NCBI GenBank assembly: GCA_042568205.1
Contig: JBHPJE010000001.1
Location: forward strand, 124,001-188,000
Source of the DNA: JAUVDZ01 sp042568205
Lineage (GTDB): Bacteria; Patescibacteriota; Gracilibacteria; UBA1369; PNNO01
Direction of reading: 5' to 3'
DNA length: 64,000 bases
Shown: piece after piece, positions 43,920-52,217 of the stretch
Numbering within the stretch: position 1 is the stretch's first letter
How the letters are laid out: every line of letters begins with the position of its first letter
The notes under the pieces: generated by a model
The model's database searches: none
What the model was told of the DNA's origin: nothing
Seen by the model: the letters and a program-made list of their open reading frames with translations, nothing else
Program-made: the position numbers and the translations under genes

Positions 43920-44507
43920 ATGATAATTCTTGGCTTAAATACAGCAACAAACATCAGTCAGATCGCTTTGATTAAAAATGGAGAGATTTTGGCTGAAGAT
44001 TCATGGAAATCAGAGCAAAATGAGGCTGAAACACTGCTTCCAAACATTAAGAAACTGCTTGAGAAAGCGAAAATTCAGTGGTCAGATGTTGATAAAATAG
44101 CTGTTATTAAAGGTCCAGGCCCTTTTACTGCTCTTAGAATTTCAATTGCAGTGGCTAATACGCTTGCGTATGGCTTAAATTTGCCCATTTGGGGCATTCC
44201 TGTGCAAGATTACTGGGAATATCGCACAAATGGACCTTTTGTACTTCAAGCAGGCTTAAATCGCATATTTTATAATGAAAAATTGATAGATTTTGATGAT
44301 TTGGATGTAAAAGGGGAGATAAGTGGTCATTTAAAGCCAATTCAAATAGAAAAACTAGAGCAAAAAGGTGTAAAGTTTAAAAATGAAGAAGAGTTACAAA
44401 CATTAGGAGAATTCCTTACTCAAGCTGATTATAAAGACGAAAAACTCATCAAACCTGAGTATTTTGCTCCTCCAACTATTACAAAATCCCATAAAAACTA
44501 TAAATAA
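43920..44507 (+). CDS. tsaB: tRNA threonylcarbamoyladenosine biosynthesis protein TsaB
   Basis: A 195-residue TsaB, the ASKHA-fold partner of TsaD in making t6A37 of ANN-decoding tRNAs. The N-terminus IILGLNTATNISQIALIKNG and DKIAVIKGPGPFTALRISIAVANTLAYG are characteristic. Slightly short, as in many reduced genomes. The stop overlaps the rsmI ATG (TAATG, 44507). TsaD is not in this window. A -10 box directly before the ATG suggests a leaderless transcript. Confidence 0.92.
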   Translation: MIILGLNTATNISQIALIKNGEILAEDSWKSEQNEAETLLPNIKKLLEKAKIQWSDVDKIAVIKGPGPFTALRISIAVANTLAYGLNLPIWGIPVQDYWEYRTNGPFVLQAGLNRIFYNEKLIDFDDLDVKGEISGHLKPIQIEKLEQKGVKFKNEEELQTLGEFLTQADYKDEKLIKPEYFAPPTITKSHKNYK

Positions 44508-45181
44508 TGATACTTTACATTGTTGCAACACCAATCGGAAACCTTAAAGATATTACTTTAAGAGCTTTAGATACCCTGAAAAAGGTAGATATTATTGCCT
44601 GTGAAGACACTCGTCACAGCCAAATCCTTTTAAAAAAATATGAAATTGAAAAGAAATTACTTAGTTATCACTCTCATTCTGGACAAACTAAAGTTGAAAA
44701 ACTAATCACAGCTATGAAAGAAGGACAAGAAGTAGCGTTAATTTCAGATGCAGGAACTCCCGGGATTTCAGATCCCGCTTACACTTTAATAAAAGCAGCT
44801 TTAGAAGAAGGTATAAAAATTGAACCAATTCCTGGACCTTCAGCATTTTTAGCAACAATAGTTGCAAGCGGTCTTCCAATGAATCAATTTACATATTTAG
44901 GCTTTATCCCAACAAAAAAAGGACGCCAAACTTTGCTAAAATCTCTGGCTGATGAAAAAAGAACAATAGTCTTTTATGAATCTCCTCATAGAATCCAAAA
45001 AACCCTAAGCCAACTTGAAGAATTCACAGGGGGAGAAAGAAGAATAGTCATCGGACGTGAACTTACTAAAATCCACGAAGAATTCGTTCGGGGAACAGTA
45101 TCAGAAGTAAAAGAAGAATTTACAAATAGAACCCCAAAAGGCGAGTTTGTGGTTGTGCTAGGTGGTAAAGGCGTGGTATAA
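44507..45181 (+). CDS. rsmI: 16S rRNA 2'-O-ribose C1402 methyltransferase RsmI
   Basis: A 224-residue SPOUT-unrelated tetrapyrrole-methylase-fold enzyme that methylates the ribose of C1402 in the decoding centre. Conserved: LYIVATPIGNLKDITLRAL, CEDTRHSQILLKKY, VALISDAGTPGISDPAYTL, EPIPGPSAFLATIVASGLP and FYESPHRIQKTL. The C-terminal extension of longer RsmI proteins is missing, as in many compact genomes. Translationally coupled to tsaB. Confidence 0.95.
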   Translation: MILYIVATPIGNLKDITLRALDTLKKVDIIACEDTRHSQILLKKYEIEKKLLSYHSHSGQTKVEKLITAMKEGQEVALISDAGTPGISDPAYTLIKAALEEGIKIEPIPGPSAFLATIVASGLPMNQFTYLGFIPTKKGRQTLLKSLADEKRTIVFYESPHRIQKTLSQLEEFTGGERRIVIGRELTKIHEEFVRGTVSEVKEEFTNRTPKGEFVVVLGGKGVV

Positions 45182-45188
45182 ATCTATT

Positions 45189-45839
45189 ATGAAACACAGA
45201 AATCTTAAAGCTTTTACATTAGTTGAAATGCTGCTTGTAGTAGCGATAATTGGTATAATTGCCACTGGCGCGATTATGACTTCTCAGGGATTTAGAAATC
45301 AGATTGTTTTTAGTTCAAATTATCAGAATATTGAAGGTTTCTGTGCTGAAGCGCGAAATAAGTCGCTAACTGGAGAGTCGTTTATAGATACTGGTGATTA
45401 TGATGGAGATGGTTCTTTTGATGATTTGATTTTACCAAATGGCTATATTGTTAATTTTAAAACTGTGGATGATGTAACTACAGTAAGTTTATATGCTGAT
45501 CTTTTTGATTCGACAGTAGGAGAATTTGATGTTGATGATTTTTTTCTTAAATCTTATGAACTGGATGATAGTGTGAAAATTTCAGTATTATCAGAGCGAA
45601 AAACAAGTGGAAGTGCAATAATTGATGAAACAGATTTCTCAATAATTTATACAACCCCTGGTGCTGATTTTGAGCTTATTAATGAGCCAAATACTAGTTT
45701 AGAAATAAAAATTTATCAGGTTGATAATCAAGATGAAGAGATCCGCGCAAAGTACTTATTTATGCATTACCTTTTTGGCATTCCAGAAATTCTGAATGAA
45801 TCCTATTTATATGAAGCTCCGCCGTCGTTAACATTGTAA
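45189..45839 (+). CDS. Type IV pilin-like prepilin protein
   Basis: A 216-residue protein with a class III prepilin leader: MKHRNLKAFTLVEMLLVVAI, i.e. a short basic leader, cleavage before Phe (KA|FTLVE, Gly replaced by Ala at -1) and the conserved Glu5 and hydrophobic helix. The C-terminal about 180 residues form a beta-rich, acidic pilin head with a DTGDYDGDGSFDD Ca2+-like loop. The Ala instead of Gly at -1 is tolerated by some peptidases. No assembly ATPase or peptidase gene is here. The ATG at 45189 follows rsmI closely. Confidence 0.85.
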   Translation: MKHRNLKAFTLVEMLLVVAIIGIIATGAIMTSQGFRNQIVFSSNYQNIEGFCAEARNKSLTGESFIDTGDYDGDGSFDDLILPNGYIVNFKTVDDVTTVSLYADLFDSTVGEFDVDDFFLKSYELDDSVKISVLSERKTSGSAIIDETDFSIIYTTPGADFELINEPNTSLEIKIYQVDNQDEEIRAKYLFMHYLFGIPEILNESYLYEAPPSLTL

Positions 45840-45844
45840 AAGAC

Positions 45845-45872
45845 TTGACATTTTTCATTAATATGCTAAAAT
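45845..45872 (+). promoter_or_regulatory. Promoter for the 45898 gene
   Basis: TTGACA (45845-45850) and TAAAAT (45867-45872), 16-bp spacer; start near 45879, leader about 20 nt. Confidence 0.7.
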
Positions 45873-45897
45873 AATCTCCTTATTTTAAAAATATTAT

Positions 45898-48195
45898 ATG
45901 AAGAGTGCGGATGACTTACAACCAGATGTAATTGAAGAAGTAACTTCTCCAGATTTTGCTGAAGTAAACATATTTGGCATGGAAAGATCTGATACTGCAA
46001 AACTGCCTATACCAACGGCAGTCACTGATTTAGTTGAAAGGGTTTATGCTATTGCTCAAGATAGAATTAGGATGCGACAAGCAGAAAAGTTAATTGAAGG
46101 TTTAGTTAAACATCGAAAAGAAACTAGTCCTAAAAGAGAGGAAGATAGTGTATTACAAGATCGAAAAAAATTAGAAGCACAACAAGGTGAACCTTTATAT
46201 CAAAAATTTGCTTTTCAAAGATGGATTAAGCATTTACCTGAGCATTTCAGACTAAGATTTTTTGCTGTAGCTTTATATTTAAAGCCTGTATGTGATCGTA
46301 TTCAACAACAATTAGATCCTGAAAACGAAGAACCAATTGTTACACCTATCTTAATTGATTATTTATTAAGACAGGTTAAACACATTCATCAATTAGTTTC
46401 AACTTATATGCCAGAAGATAAATCTGAAGCTAAAGTGAATTTACCTGTCTCAATTATCGAACTTATTAAATATGTTAAATACTTAGATATCCGAACGAAA
46501 GAAGCTGGTTTTCAGTATGATGAAGAAGAAGTAAAAACGAAATTAGCAGAATTTAGAAAAGAATTTCAACAAAACTTAGAAAGCATTGAAAATTTAACAA
46601 TTAGAAATAATGCTGAAGAGGTTTTATATTCTTTAGAAGATCCAAATCAAGATAGTGATGCTACTTATTTGATAGAAGCTTATAAATTGGCATTATCACA
46701 ATTGCCTGATTGGAATTTAATCCCACCAAAAGATATTAATATAGATATGTTAAGGATTGCTGGTAGAACTACTAGCAGTTTAAAGAGATGGGATACAATT
46801 TTGCAAACATTACAACAAGTAGGTGATAATAAAGACTTTCTGGTAACAAATGTTCGGGCATTAGCAAATGAGATACAAGTCTTTACTGAAAACTATGAAC
46901 TATTATTGGATTCGTTTGCGAATCAGGCTTTATCACAAGTTTCGCATAATGTTCCAGAAGAAGCTAGAACTAAAATTATGAAAATGATTAAAGAAGCGAT
47001 TGGTATCATAACTTTATTAAGCTGTGTTAAGCCCAATGAAAATGGAGAATACAGCAAAGCTGTAATAACAACCTTAAGAGAAGCTCTAGATAAATTTAAT
47101 AATTTAAGAGAACTAATTAAAAAAGAATATAAGGAATTAGAAGAAAAGCAATCTGCAAAAGAAACACCTGCAGAAGATGATATTGACGGAATGCTGAACT
47201 CTTTGGATTCAGAGGGAGAGTTTACTGCACAGTATCTAGATTTACTCTCACTTTATTCTTTCACAATGTTTCATGAGGCAAATCAAGCTCAAGGAATGAT
47301 AGATGTAGCACAACAAAAGGGGACAAATGGAGATTTGGGACCCCAAGCTCAAACAGCAATTAATTCATTACAGGAGATTTTAGAAAGATTAGTTATTGCA
47401 TCTGTAAAAGCTACTAATGAAACTGTTGGCTCATATGATATATTCCCAAGACTTGAAGCAAAAGTAGAAGCACTTAAAGAATTTAGACAAAAGGTTAACA
47501 ATTTTATTCTTGATATGAATTCAAAATTACACCTATTTGGTAAAGCGTTTGATAATTTAAACAAAGGTGAAGAAGTAAATTTAGCGAGAGTCTTAGGAAT
47601 GTTCCAAAATATATTAGATTTAATGGATCGAAACGAGTGTTTGGGTAAATTATTTGCAGATAAACCTGAAATAAATTGGGAATGTACCAGATCTGAACTT
47701 GAAAAATTTCTTGAAAAAGAAAATCAATCAAGAAGGGAAATAACTGATATGGCTGAAATTGTTTCAAATTTTCAGAATGGGATTTCAGCAGTACCAAAAG
47801 ATTTATCATTGAATCCAGATTTGATTGATCATGATAAAGAAAATATTCTTAAAGCAAAACAGGGTGTTTATTCTGCGAGAGTATTAATTGAGTCATTAAA
47901 TTCATTTTTAGTAGGAGATCCTGATGAAGAAAAAGAAAATGATGAAGATGAGGAAAAGACATTAGATCCGATTCAAGAAGAATTTATGATTTCAGCAAAT
48001 AGTAAAGTTTCGGATGTATTAGCTCGTGCAAAAGTTGCTTTATTGCAATGTTTAGATAGAGATACTGAAATAGTAACAGAAGTAATGATGATTGTTGATT
48101 GGGTAGAAACTTCAGAAGATTTAAATAAAAAAATAGTACACTTAAATGCTTTAGAAACTAATCTAGAAGCTCTTCCGACTATTTTAAGTATCTAA
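45898..48195 (+). CDS. Large helical hypothetical protein
   Basis: A 765-residue acidic soluble protein, nearly all helix by composition (Leu, Glu, Lys), no signal peptide, membrane segment or known domain. It contains a low-complexity acidic stretch near residues 675-690 (DPDEEKENDEDEEKTLDP). It resembles the 36015 protein in style (size, helicity, strong promoter, AT-rich codons) but no shared motif was pinned down by eye. A hairpin at 48197-48238 closes the gene, so it is monocistronic. Confidence 0.7.
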   Translation: MKSADDLQPDVIEEVTSPDFAEVNIFGMERSDTAKLPIPTAVTDLVERVYAIAQDRIRMRQAEKLIEGLVKHRKETSPKREEDSVLQDRKKLEAQQGEPLYQKFAFQRWIKHLPEHFRLRFFAVALYLKPVCDRIQQQLDPENEEPIVTPILIDYLLRQVKHIHQLVSTYMPEDKSEAKVNLPVSIIELIKYVKYLDIRTKEAGFQYDEEEVKTKLAEFRKEFQQNLESIENLTIRNNAEEVLYSLEDPNQDSDATYLIEAYKLALSQLPDWNLIPPKDINIDMLRIAGRTTSSLKRWDTILQTLQQVGDNKDFLVTNVRALANEIQVFTENYELLLDSFANQALSQVSHNVPEEARTKIMKMIKEAIGIITLLSCVKPNENGEYSKAVITTLREALDKFNNLRELIKKEYKELEEKQSAKETPAEDDIDGMLNSLDSEGEFTAQYLDLLSLYSFTMFHEANQAQGMIDVAQQKGTNGDLGPQAQTAINSLQEILERLVIASVKATNETVGSYDIFPRLEAKVEALKEFRQKVNNFILDMNSKLHLFGKAFDNLNKGEEVNLARVLGMFQNILDLMDRNECLGKLFADKPEINWECTRSELEKFLEKENQSRREITDMAEIVSNFQNGISAVPKDLSLNPDLIDHDKENILKAKQGVYSARVLIESLNSFLVGDPDEEKENDEDEEKTLDPIQEEFMISANSKVSDVLARAKVALLQCLDRDTEIVTEVMMIVDWVETSEDLNKKIVHLNALETNLEALPTILSI

Positions 48196-48196
48196 T

Positions 48197-48238
48197 AAAA
48201 AAGCCGACCACTTAAGCTATTATGCAGCCAGCTTTTTT
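48197..48238. terminator. Bidirectional terminator
   Basis: AAAAAAGC (48197-48204) pairs with GCTTTTTT (48231-48238), long loop with some inner pairing. Shared by the convergent 45898 and 48257 genes. Confidence 0.6.
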
Positions 48239-48256
48239 ATGAACTTTCCTTTAGTC

Positions 48257-49546
48257 TTAATTAGATGCTAGTGACACAATTTTCGCTAATTCTCCTCTTG
48301 TAATATCTCTATCAGGTTCAAAATTCCCGTTTACTCCATCAACATAACCTAGAATATTTGCTTTGTAAGCATATCCTGCAAACCATTGACCATAATCAAC
48401 ATCAGGGAAAGGCTTAAAGTCTAATTCTGGAGGAGTTACACCTTTAACCATTAATAAGATTTTAACAGCTTCAGCTCTGTTAATGTTTCTTCCAGGATAA
48501 AGCATTCCATCATCACCTTTAACAACACCTTTTTTATAAGCTTTAGTTACAATTCCGCAATACCAGTCTCCTGAACCTAAATCAGGAAAGATTGTAGAGT
48601 CGCATGTTACTTCATCAAATCCAAGTCCAATCATAATCATTTTAATTGCCTCGGCTCTTACAACTGCCTTGTTTGGTTCAAAGTAACCATCTTTTCCTTC
48701 AACAACTCCATCAGAAGCTAAATCATCTACATAGGTTTTTGCCCAATGTCCTTCCATGTCTGTAAAATCAACTCCTGCACTTTCACCTTTTTGAAGAGTT
48801 AAAGTATTAGAACAACCACGTCTGTTATCAGTAGTAATTACACAAACTCTATAATAATTTGTACCTTCTGAAACTGAAGTATGAGTATATGAAGTTTCTG
48901 ATGCAGAGCTTAGAACCCCAACATACCCATCTACTGGATATTTTGCATCTGTATTAGTTTGAGAATGAACAACCTTGTACCATTTTAAATCGCCTCCATC
49001 ATATTCATTCCAGTTAAGTTCAGCTTTTCCTAAGCTATTCAAAACTCCTGTAAGGGTCATTTCAATTGCAGGATCATCAGTGTAAGGATCATTTGAAACA
49101 GGGTCCTTTTCAACAACAGGCTCTGTTGTTTCTTCTGGAGCTTCTGCTACTTCAAAAGTTAAAGTGTTACTGCATGCTCTTAGATTTAATTCATTAATAG
49201 CACAAACACGATAGTAATTTGTCCCAGCTTTAACACCAGTATGAGTATAAGTTGTCTCAGCAGGATTACTAATTGCTGTTACATATCCATCCATAGGATA
49301 TTTAGCATCCATATTTGTTTGAGAATGTACAACTTTGTACCATTTTAAATCACCACCTTCATACATATTCCATGATAAATCAACATAACCATCTTGGTTA
49401 ATTGAACCTTCGATAGTCATTGAAAAAGTATCAGTGTCCGTATAAGGATCATCTGTACTTTCGGTCCCCGTTGCGCTTGCTGTGCTTACAAAAAGCAGAC
49501 TACACATTGCGAGTACTGCGAGTACCTTTAGCGTAGATTTTTTCAT
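48257..49546 (-). CDS. SLH protein with two FN3-like repeats
   Basis: A 429-residue secreted protein. Signal peptide (TLKVLAVLAMCSLLFVSTASA), then two near-identical beta repeats of about 105 residues, each with GGDLKWYKVVHSQTN, DAKYP.DGYV, GTNYYRVC and CSNTLT, resembling fibronectin type III with a conserved Cys pair. Three SLH domains follow (DMEGHWAKTYVDDLASDGVV, LGSGDWYCGIVTKAYKKGVV, DYGQWFAGYAYKANILGYVD). The repeats differ at few positions, so the duplication is recent or under strong constraint. Expected to sit at the surface. Confidence 0.9.
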   Translation of the reverse strand: MKKSTLKVLAVLAMCSLLFVSTASATGTESTDDPYTDTDTFSMTIEGSINQDGYVDLSWNMYEGGDLKWYKVVHSQTNMDAKYPMDGYVTAISNPAETTYTHTGVKAGTNYYRVCAINELNLRACSNTLTFEVAEAPEETTEPVVEKDPVSNDPYTDDPAIEMTLTGVLNSLGKAELNWNEYDGGDLKWYKVVHSQTNTDAKYPVDGYVGVLSSASETSYTHTSVSEGTNYYRVCVITTDNRRGCSNTLTLQKGESAGVDFTDMEGHWAKTYVDDLASDGVVEGKDGYFEPNKAVVRAEAIKMIMIGLGFDEVTCDSTIFPDLGSGDWYCGIVTKAYKKGVVKGDDGMLYPGRNINRAEAVKILLMVKGVTPPELDFKPFPDVDYGQWFAGYAYKANILGYVDGVNGNFEPDRDITRGELAKIVSLASN

Positions 49547-49592
49547 AAAGAAAAGGTTAAGGGTAAGTCATTATTATTTAACGCAAAGCCAT

Positions 49593-50903
49593 TTATGACG
49601 TTACATTATGTTCTTTGCTTAATTTGATTTTCTGTTGTAAAAATTTACTTACAATTTTCTCATGTTCTTCAAATTTCATATCAAAATCTGGTCTGGTCTT
49701 ATTAATTTTTTCCTTTAAAAATGGAAAAATATCTAAATATGATTGACCACGTTCATTTTCACAAAAACTATATACAATTCCCAAATGATCTTTTGTATCT
49801 GCTTCAATTAAATTATTAACAGCAACTAAAACTAATCGTTTCCACATTGATTTAACATAATAAACTGCTTCTTTTGATAATTCACCAAAATAACCTTCAA
49901 AAAATCCTCTTAAAATATTGAATTCATCAATTTGTTTATCTAAATCTTTAAATAAAGGGATTCCATACATCAAACCATTAAGTAAAAAGTTGCTCATTAT
50001 TGCAACTAAAGCAATTTCAAAATCTTTCATACAATAATAATAATATTTTTGATCAGAAATATCTTTAGCGGCGATTACATGATCTAAATCATAAATCATC
50101 ACAACACCATTATCATTATCAACAGAGCAGTTAAACAAATGGCTATCATGATCTACAAAGTGTTCATGTAAAGATGAAAGACTTTTTCCAAATTCTCGCG
50201 ATAAAACCTGCAAAGTTTTTAAGATATCAAAATAATCAGGTTCTTTTTGTCCAATTTTAGAAAGATTTTTTTGCCAATATTCAAGCAACTGCGGATTAAT
50301 TCTTAATCCTTTGTCTTCAAATTGACCTGCAAAATAAGGCCCAAGCATCAATTCTGATTTTGTTCTCATTCCAAACACCCCAACACCTAAAGGCTTGCCT
50401 TCATTTTCCATATCTTTATATTTGGCATGTGCAATAGGGTAGTAAAAAGGGTATTTATCAGGATCTCCTTCCCATGCGTTTTCTAAAGTTTCATATACTT
50501 TAAATTCATGTTTTGCTTGATCATAATTTTGAGCACCATAGGGTCTTTGTTTTGGTATTGTATAAATAAGTTCATCCTTGTCATCAACTTCTACCTGATA
50601 ATGAATTTCTTTCACTCCATCTGGAGCATGCTGCATATGAGCTTCGTAACCTTCATCCTTGCTAGGCTGCATTGCAGTATGATTGAAAGCATCAAAGAAT
50701 CCACAACCTTTAATTTTCATTCCTTTAAAAGGTAATTTATCTTCTTCAATTAATAAAAAGCTGCTTCTACCAGTTTTAACTAGAGGTGGCTGAGTTCCCC
50801 AGGTAATAACTTCCTGAATTATCCCTTTTTGACCCTCATTTAAAGGATGTTTCTCTGAGAATTCAATTTTATCAATTTCTAAAAGACTTTCGTCGTTTGA
50901 CAT
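49593..50903 (-). CDS. Putative kinase-like (PKL fold) protein of carbamoyltransferase operon
   Basis: A 436-residue soluble protein. No family was recalled, but the segment LSSLHEHFVDHDSHLFNCSV followed after about 15 residues by VMIYDLDHVIAA resembles the catalytic loop and metal site of aminoglycoside-phosphotransferase-like kinases (HxDxHxxN then hydrophobic-D). An upstream GVFGMRTKSELMLGPYF block could be part of the N-lobe; no clear glycine loop is seen. Its ATG shares a base with the DUF5989 stop (TAATG), so it is the last gene of the operon beginning with PrsW. It may phosphorylate the product of the carbamoyltransferase/SGNH pair; that is inference. Confidence 0.55.
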   Translation of the reverse strand: MSNDESLLEIDKIEFSEKHPLNEGQKGIIQEVITWGTQPPLVKTGRSSFLLIEEDKLPFKGMKIKGCGFFDAFNHTAMQPSKDEGYEAHMQHAPDGVKEIHYQVEVDDKDELIYTIPKQRPYGAQNYDQAKHEFKVYETLENAWEGDPDKYPFYYPIAHAKYKDMENEGKPLGVGVFGMRTKSELMLGPYFAGQFEDKGLRINPQLLEYWQKNLSKIGQKEPDYFDILKTLQVLSREFGKSLSSLHEHFVDHDSHLFNCSVDNDNGVVMIYDLDHVIAAKDISDQKYYYYCMKDFEIALVAIMSNFLLNGLMYGIPLFKDLDKQIDEFNILRGFFEGYFGELSKEAVYYVKSMWKRLVLVAVNNLIEADTKDHLGIVYSFCENERGQSYLDIFPFLKEKINKTRPDFDMKFEEHEKIVSKFLQQKIKLSKEHNVTS

Positions 50904-51052
50904 TAAAATAGAGTGTAAATGAATGGAGCAAGTGCGCTTCCTTCAGTAAATACAATTAATGCGCCAAGTAAAAGTAATATGATTAATAGTGGAGCAAGCC
51001 ACCATTTTTTTCCTTTCCAGATATATGCAAATAAATCTTTAATTGTTCTCAT
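50903..51052 (-). CDS. DUF5989 family small membrane protein
   Basis: A 49-residue protein, MRTIKDLFAYIWKGKKWWLA followed by one membrane helix (PLLIILLLLGALIVF) and TEGSALAPFIYTLF. This is the typical DUF5989 sequence, found beside NodU-type carbamoyltransferases, SxtJ-like proteins and SGNH hydrolases, exactly as here. The start is 1 nt after the SGNH stop and the stop overlaps the next ATG (TAATG). Function unknown, presumably a membrane partner. Confidence 0.88.
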   Translation of the reverse strand: MRTIKDLFAYIWKGKKWWLAPLLIILLLLGALIVFTEGSALAPFIYTLF

Positions 51053-51053
51053 C

Positions 51054-52217
51054 TTACTCATTTATAATATTGTTAAATAATACCTCTGCAGCGAGCTTAT
51101 TTCCTTCAGGTGTCCAATGCGGATCCTTCTCTTCCCAATATAGCCACTGCGAATCATCTGCATCTCTAAAATAAGGCAGTAGATCAATAAAATCAATTCC
51201 CATTAACTTAGTGTAATGATTAAGCTTTGTTTGAGGCCTTGATTTAACCCATGCATCATCATCAAAATACATCTCAGGATATTTATCCCAATATTTTTTA
51301 TTTGTCTGAACATCCATTGGGATTGCAAATACTTTCATGTCTGCACCAATCTTATCTGCTTCTTTTTGAATTGCAACTAGCATTAATTCAACTTTTGACC
51401 AATATTCAGGAAGTTGTGGATTTCCATGTTCATCTTCAGGTTCAAGAAAAGCAGGCCAGGTTAAAGTAGGACCATTATTCGGATCTCCATAAATCCCAAT
51501 TTTTTTCTCTAAGATTTGCCATCTTGTATAAAGAAAATTCCACAAATATGAAATTGGTTCTTCTGATCCTCGATATCTTAATCTGTTTTCTTCATCAACA
51601 TAATGTTTTGTATCAACAATACTAATTAAATTTTCATTATCGTCCAAAGTCCATTCATGTCTTTGCATTTCAGTAATATCATTTCCAACAAATAATCCCA
51701 CAAGAATAATATCCGGATTCAATAATGATCCTTTTTCTTTTAATAAGAGATATTCATTGTCGATTGTATAGCCGATTGATCCCATATTCACTACCTCATA
51801 TTGAAATTCATCATCATTGTCATTAAGCATTTTTTCTAAAACTTCTACAAAATTATCATCCTTAGCGACGCCCATTCCAAAAGTAAAAGAATCACCTAAA
51901 ACTAATACACGTTTTCTATTTGCATATTTAGTTAATAGAACTTCATCATCTCTAAATCCTAATTTATTAATTCTGATTTCAGGAGTTGGATCGCCATAAC
52001 CATTATATTCAACAGCCCCAGGCTTATGCCCCCAAACATATGTATCGCTGGCTTCAAATATTTTCATATTCACTGCAGTTGGACCGGCTTTAGTTTGTTC
52101 GTGAGCAAGACGCGCAATTCCTTCTCCAATTAAAAAAAGTATAAGGAGCATTACTAAAAATGTTCCAAGGTTTATTAATAATGTCTTACCAAATGAAATC
52201 GGTTTAATCTTTTTCAA
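51054..52217 (-). CDS. SGNH/GDSL hydrolase-like membrane-anchored protein
   Basis: A 387-residue protein with one N-terminal membrane helix (LLINLGTFLVMLLILFLIG) and an extracytoplasmic SGNH domain: block I VLVLGDSFTFGMG with catalytic Ser, block III VGLFVGNDITE with Gly-Asn, block V KDPHWTPEGNKLAAE with Asp and His. Such enzymes add or remove acyl groups on glycans. The only good start is TTG at 52217, overlapping the carbamoyltransferase end by 14 nt; the first ATG would cut into the membrane helix. Third gene after the carbamoyltransferase cassette begins. Confidence 0.85.
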   Translation of the reverse strand: MKKIKPISFGKTLLINLGTFLVMLLILFLIGEGIARLAHEQTKAGPTAVNMKIFEASDTYVWGHKPGAVEYNGYGDPTPEIRINKLGFRDDEVLLTKYANRKRVLVLGDSFTFGMGVAKDDNFVEVLEKMLNDNDDEFQYEVVNMGSIGYTIDNEYLLLKEKGSLLNPDIILVGLFVGNDITEMQRHEWTLDDNENLISIVDTKHYVDEENRLRYRGSEEPISYLWNFLYTRWQILEKKIGIYGDPNNGPTLTWPAFLEPEDEHGNPQLPEYWSKVELMLVAIQKEADKIGADMKVFAIPMDVQTNKKYWDKYPEMYFDDDAWVKSRPQTKLNHYTKLMGIDFIDLLPYFRDADDSQWLYWEEKDPHWTPEGNKLAAEVLFNNIINE

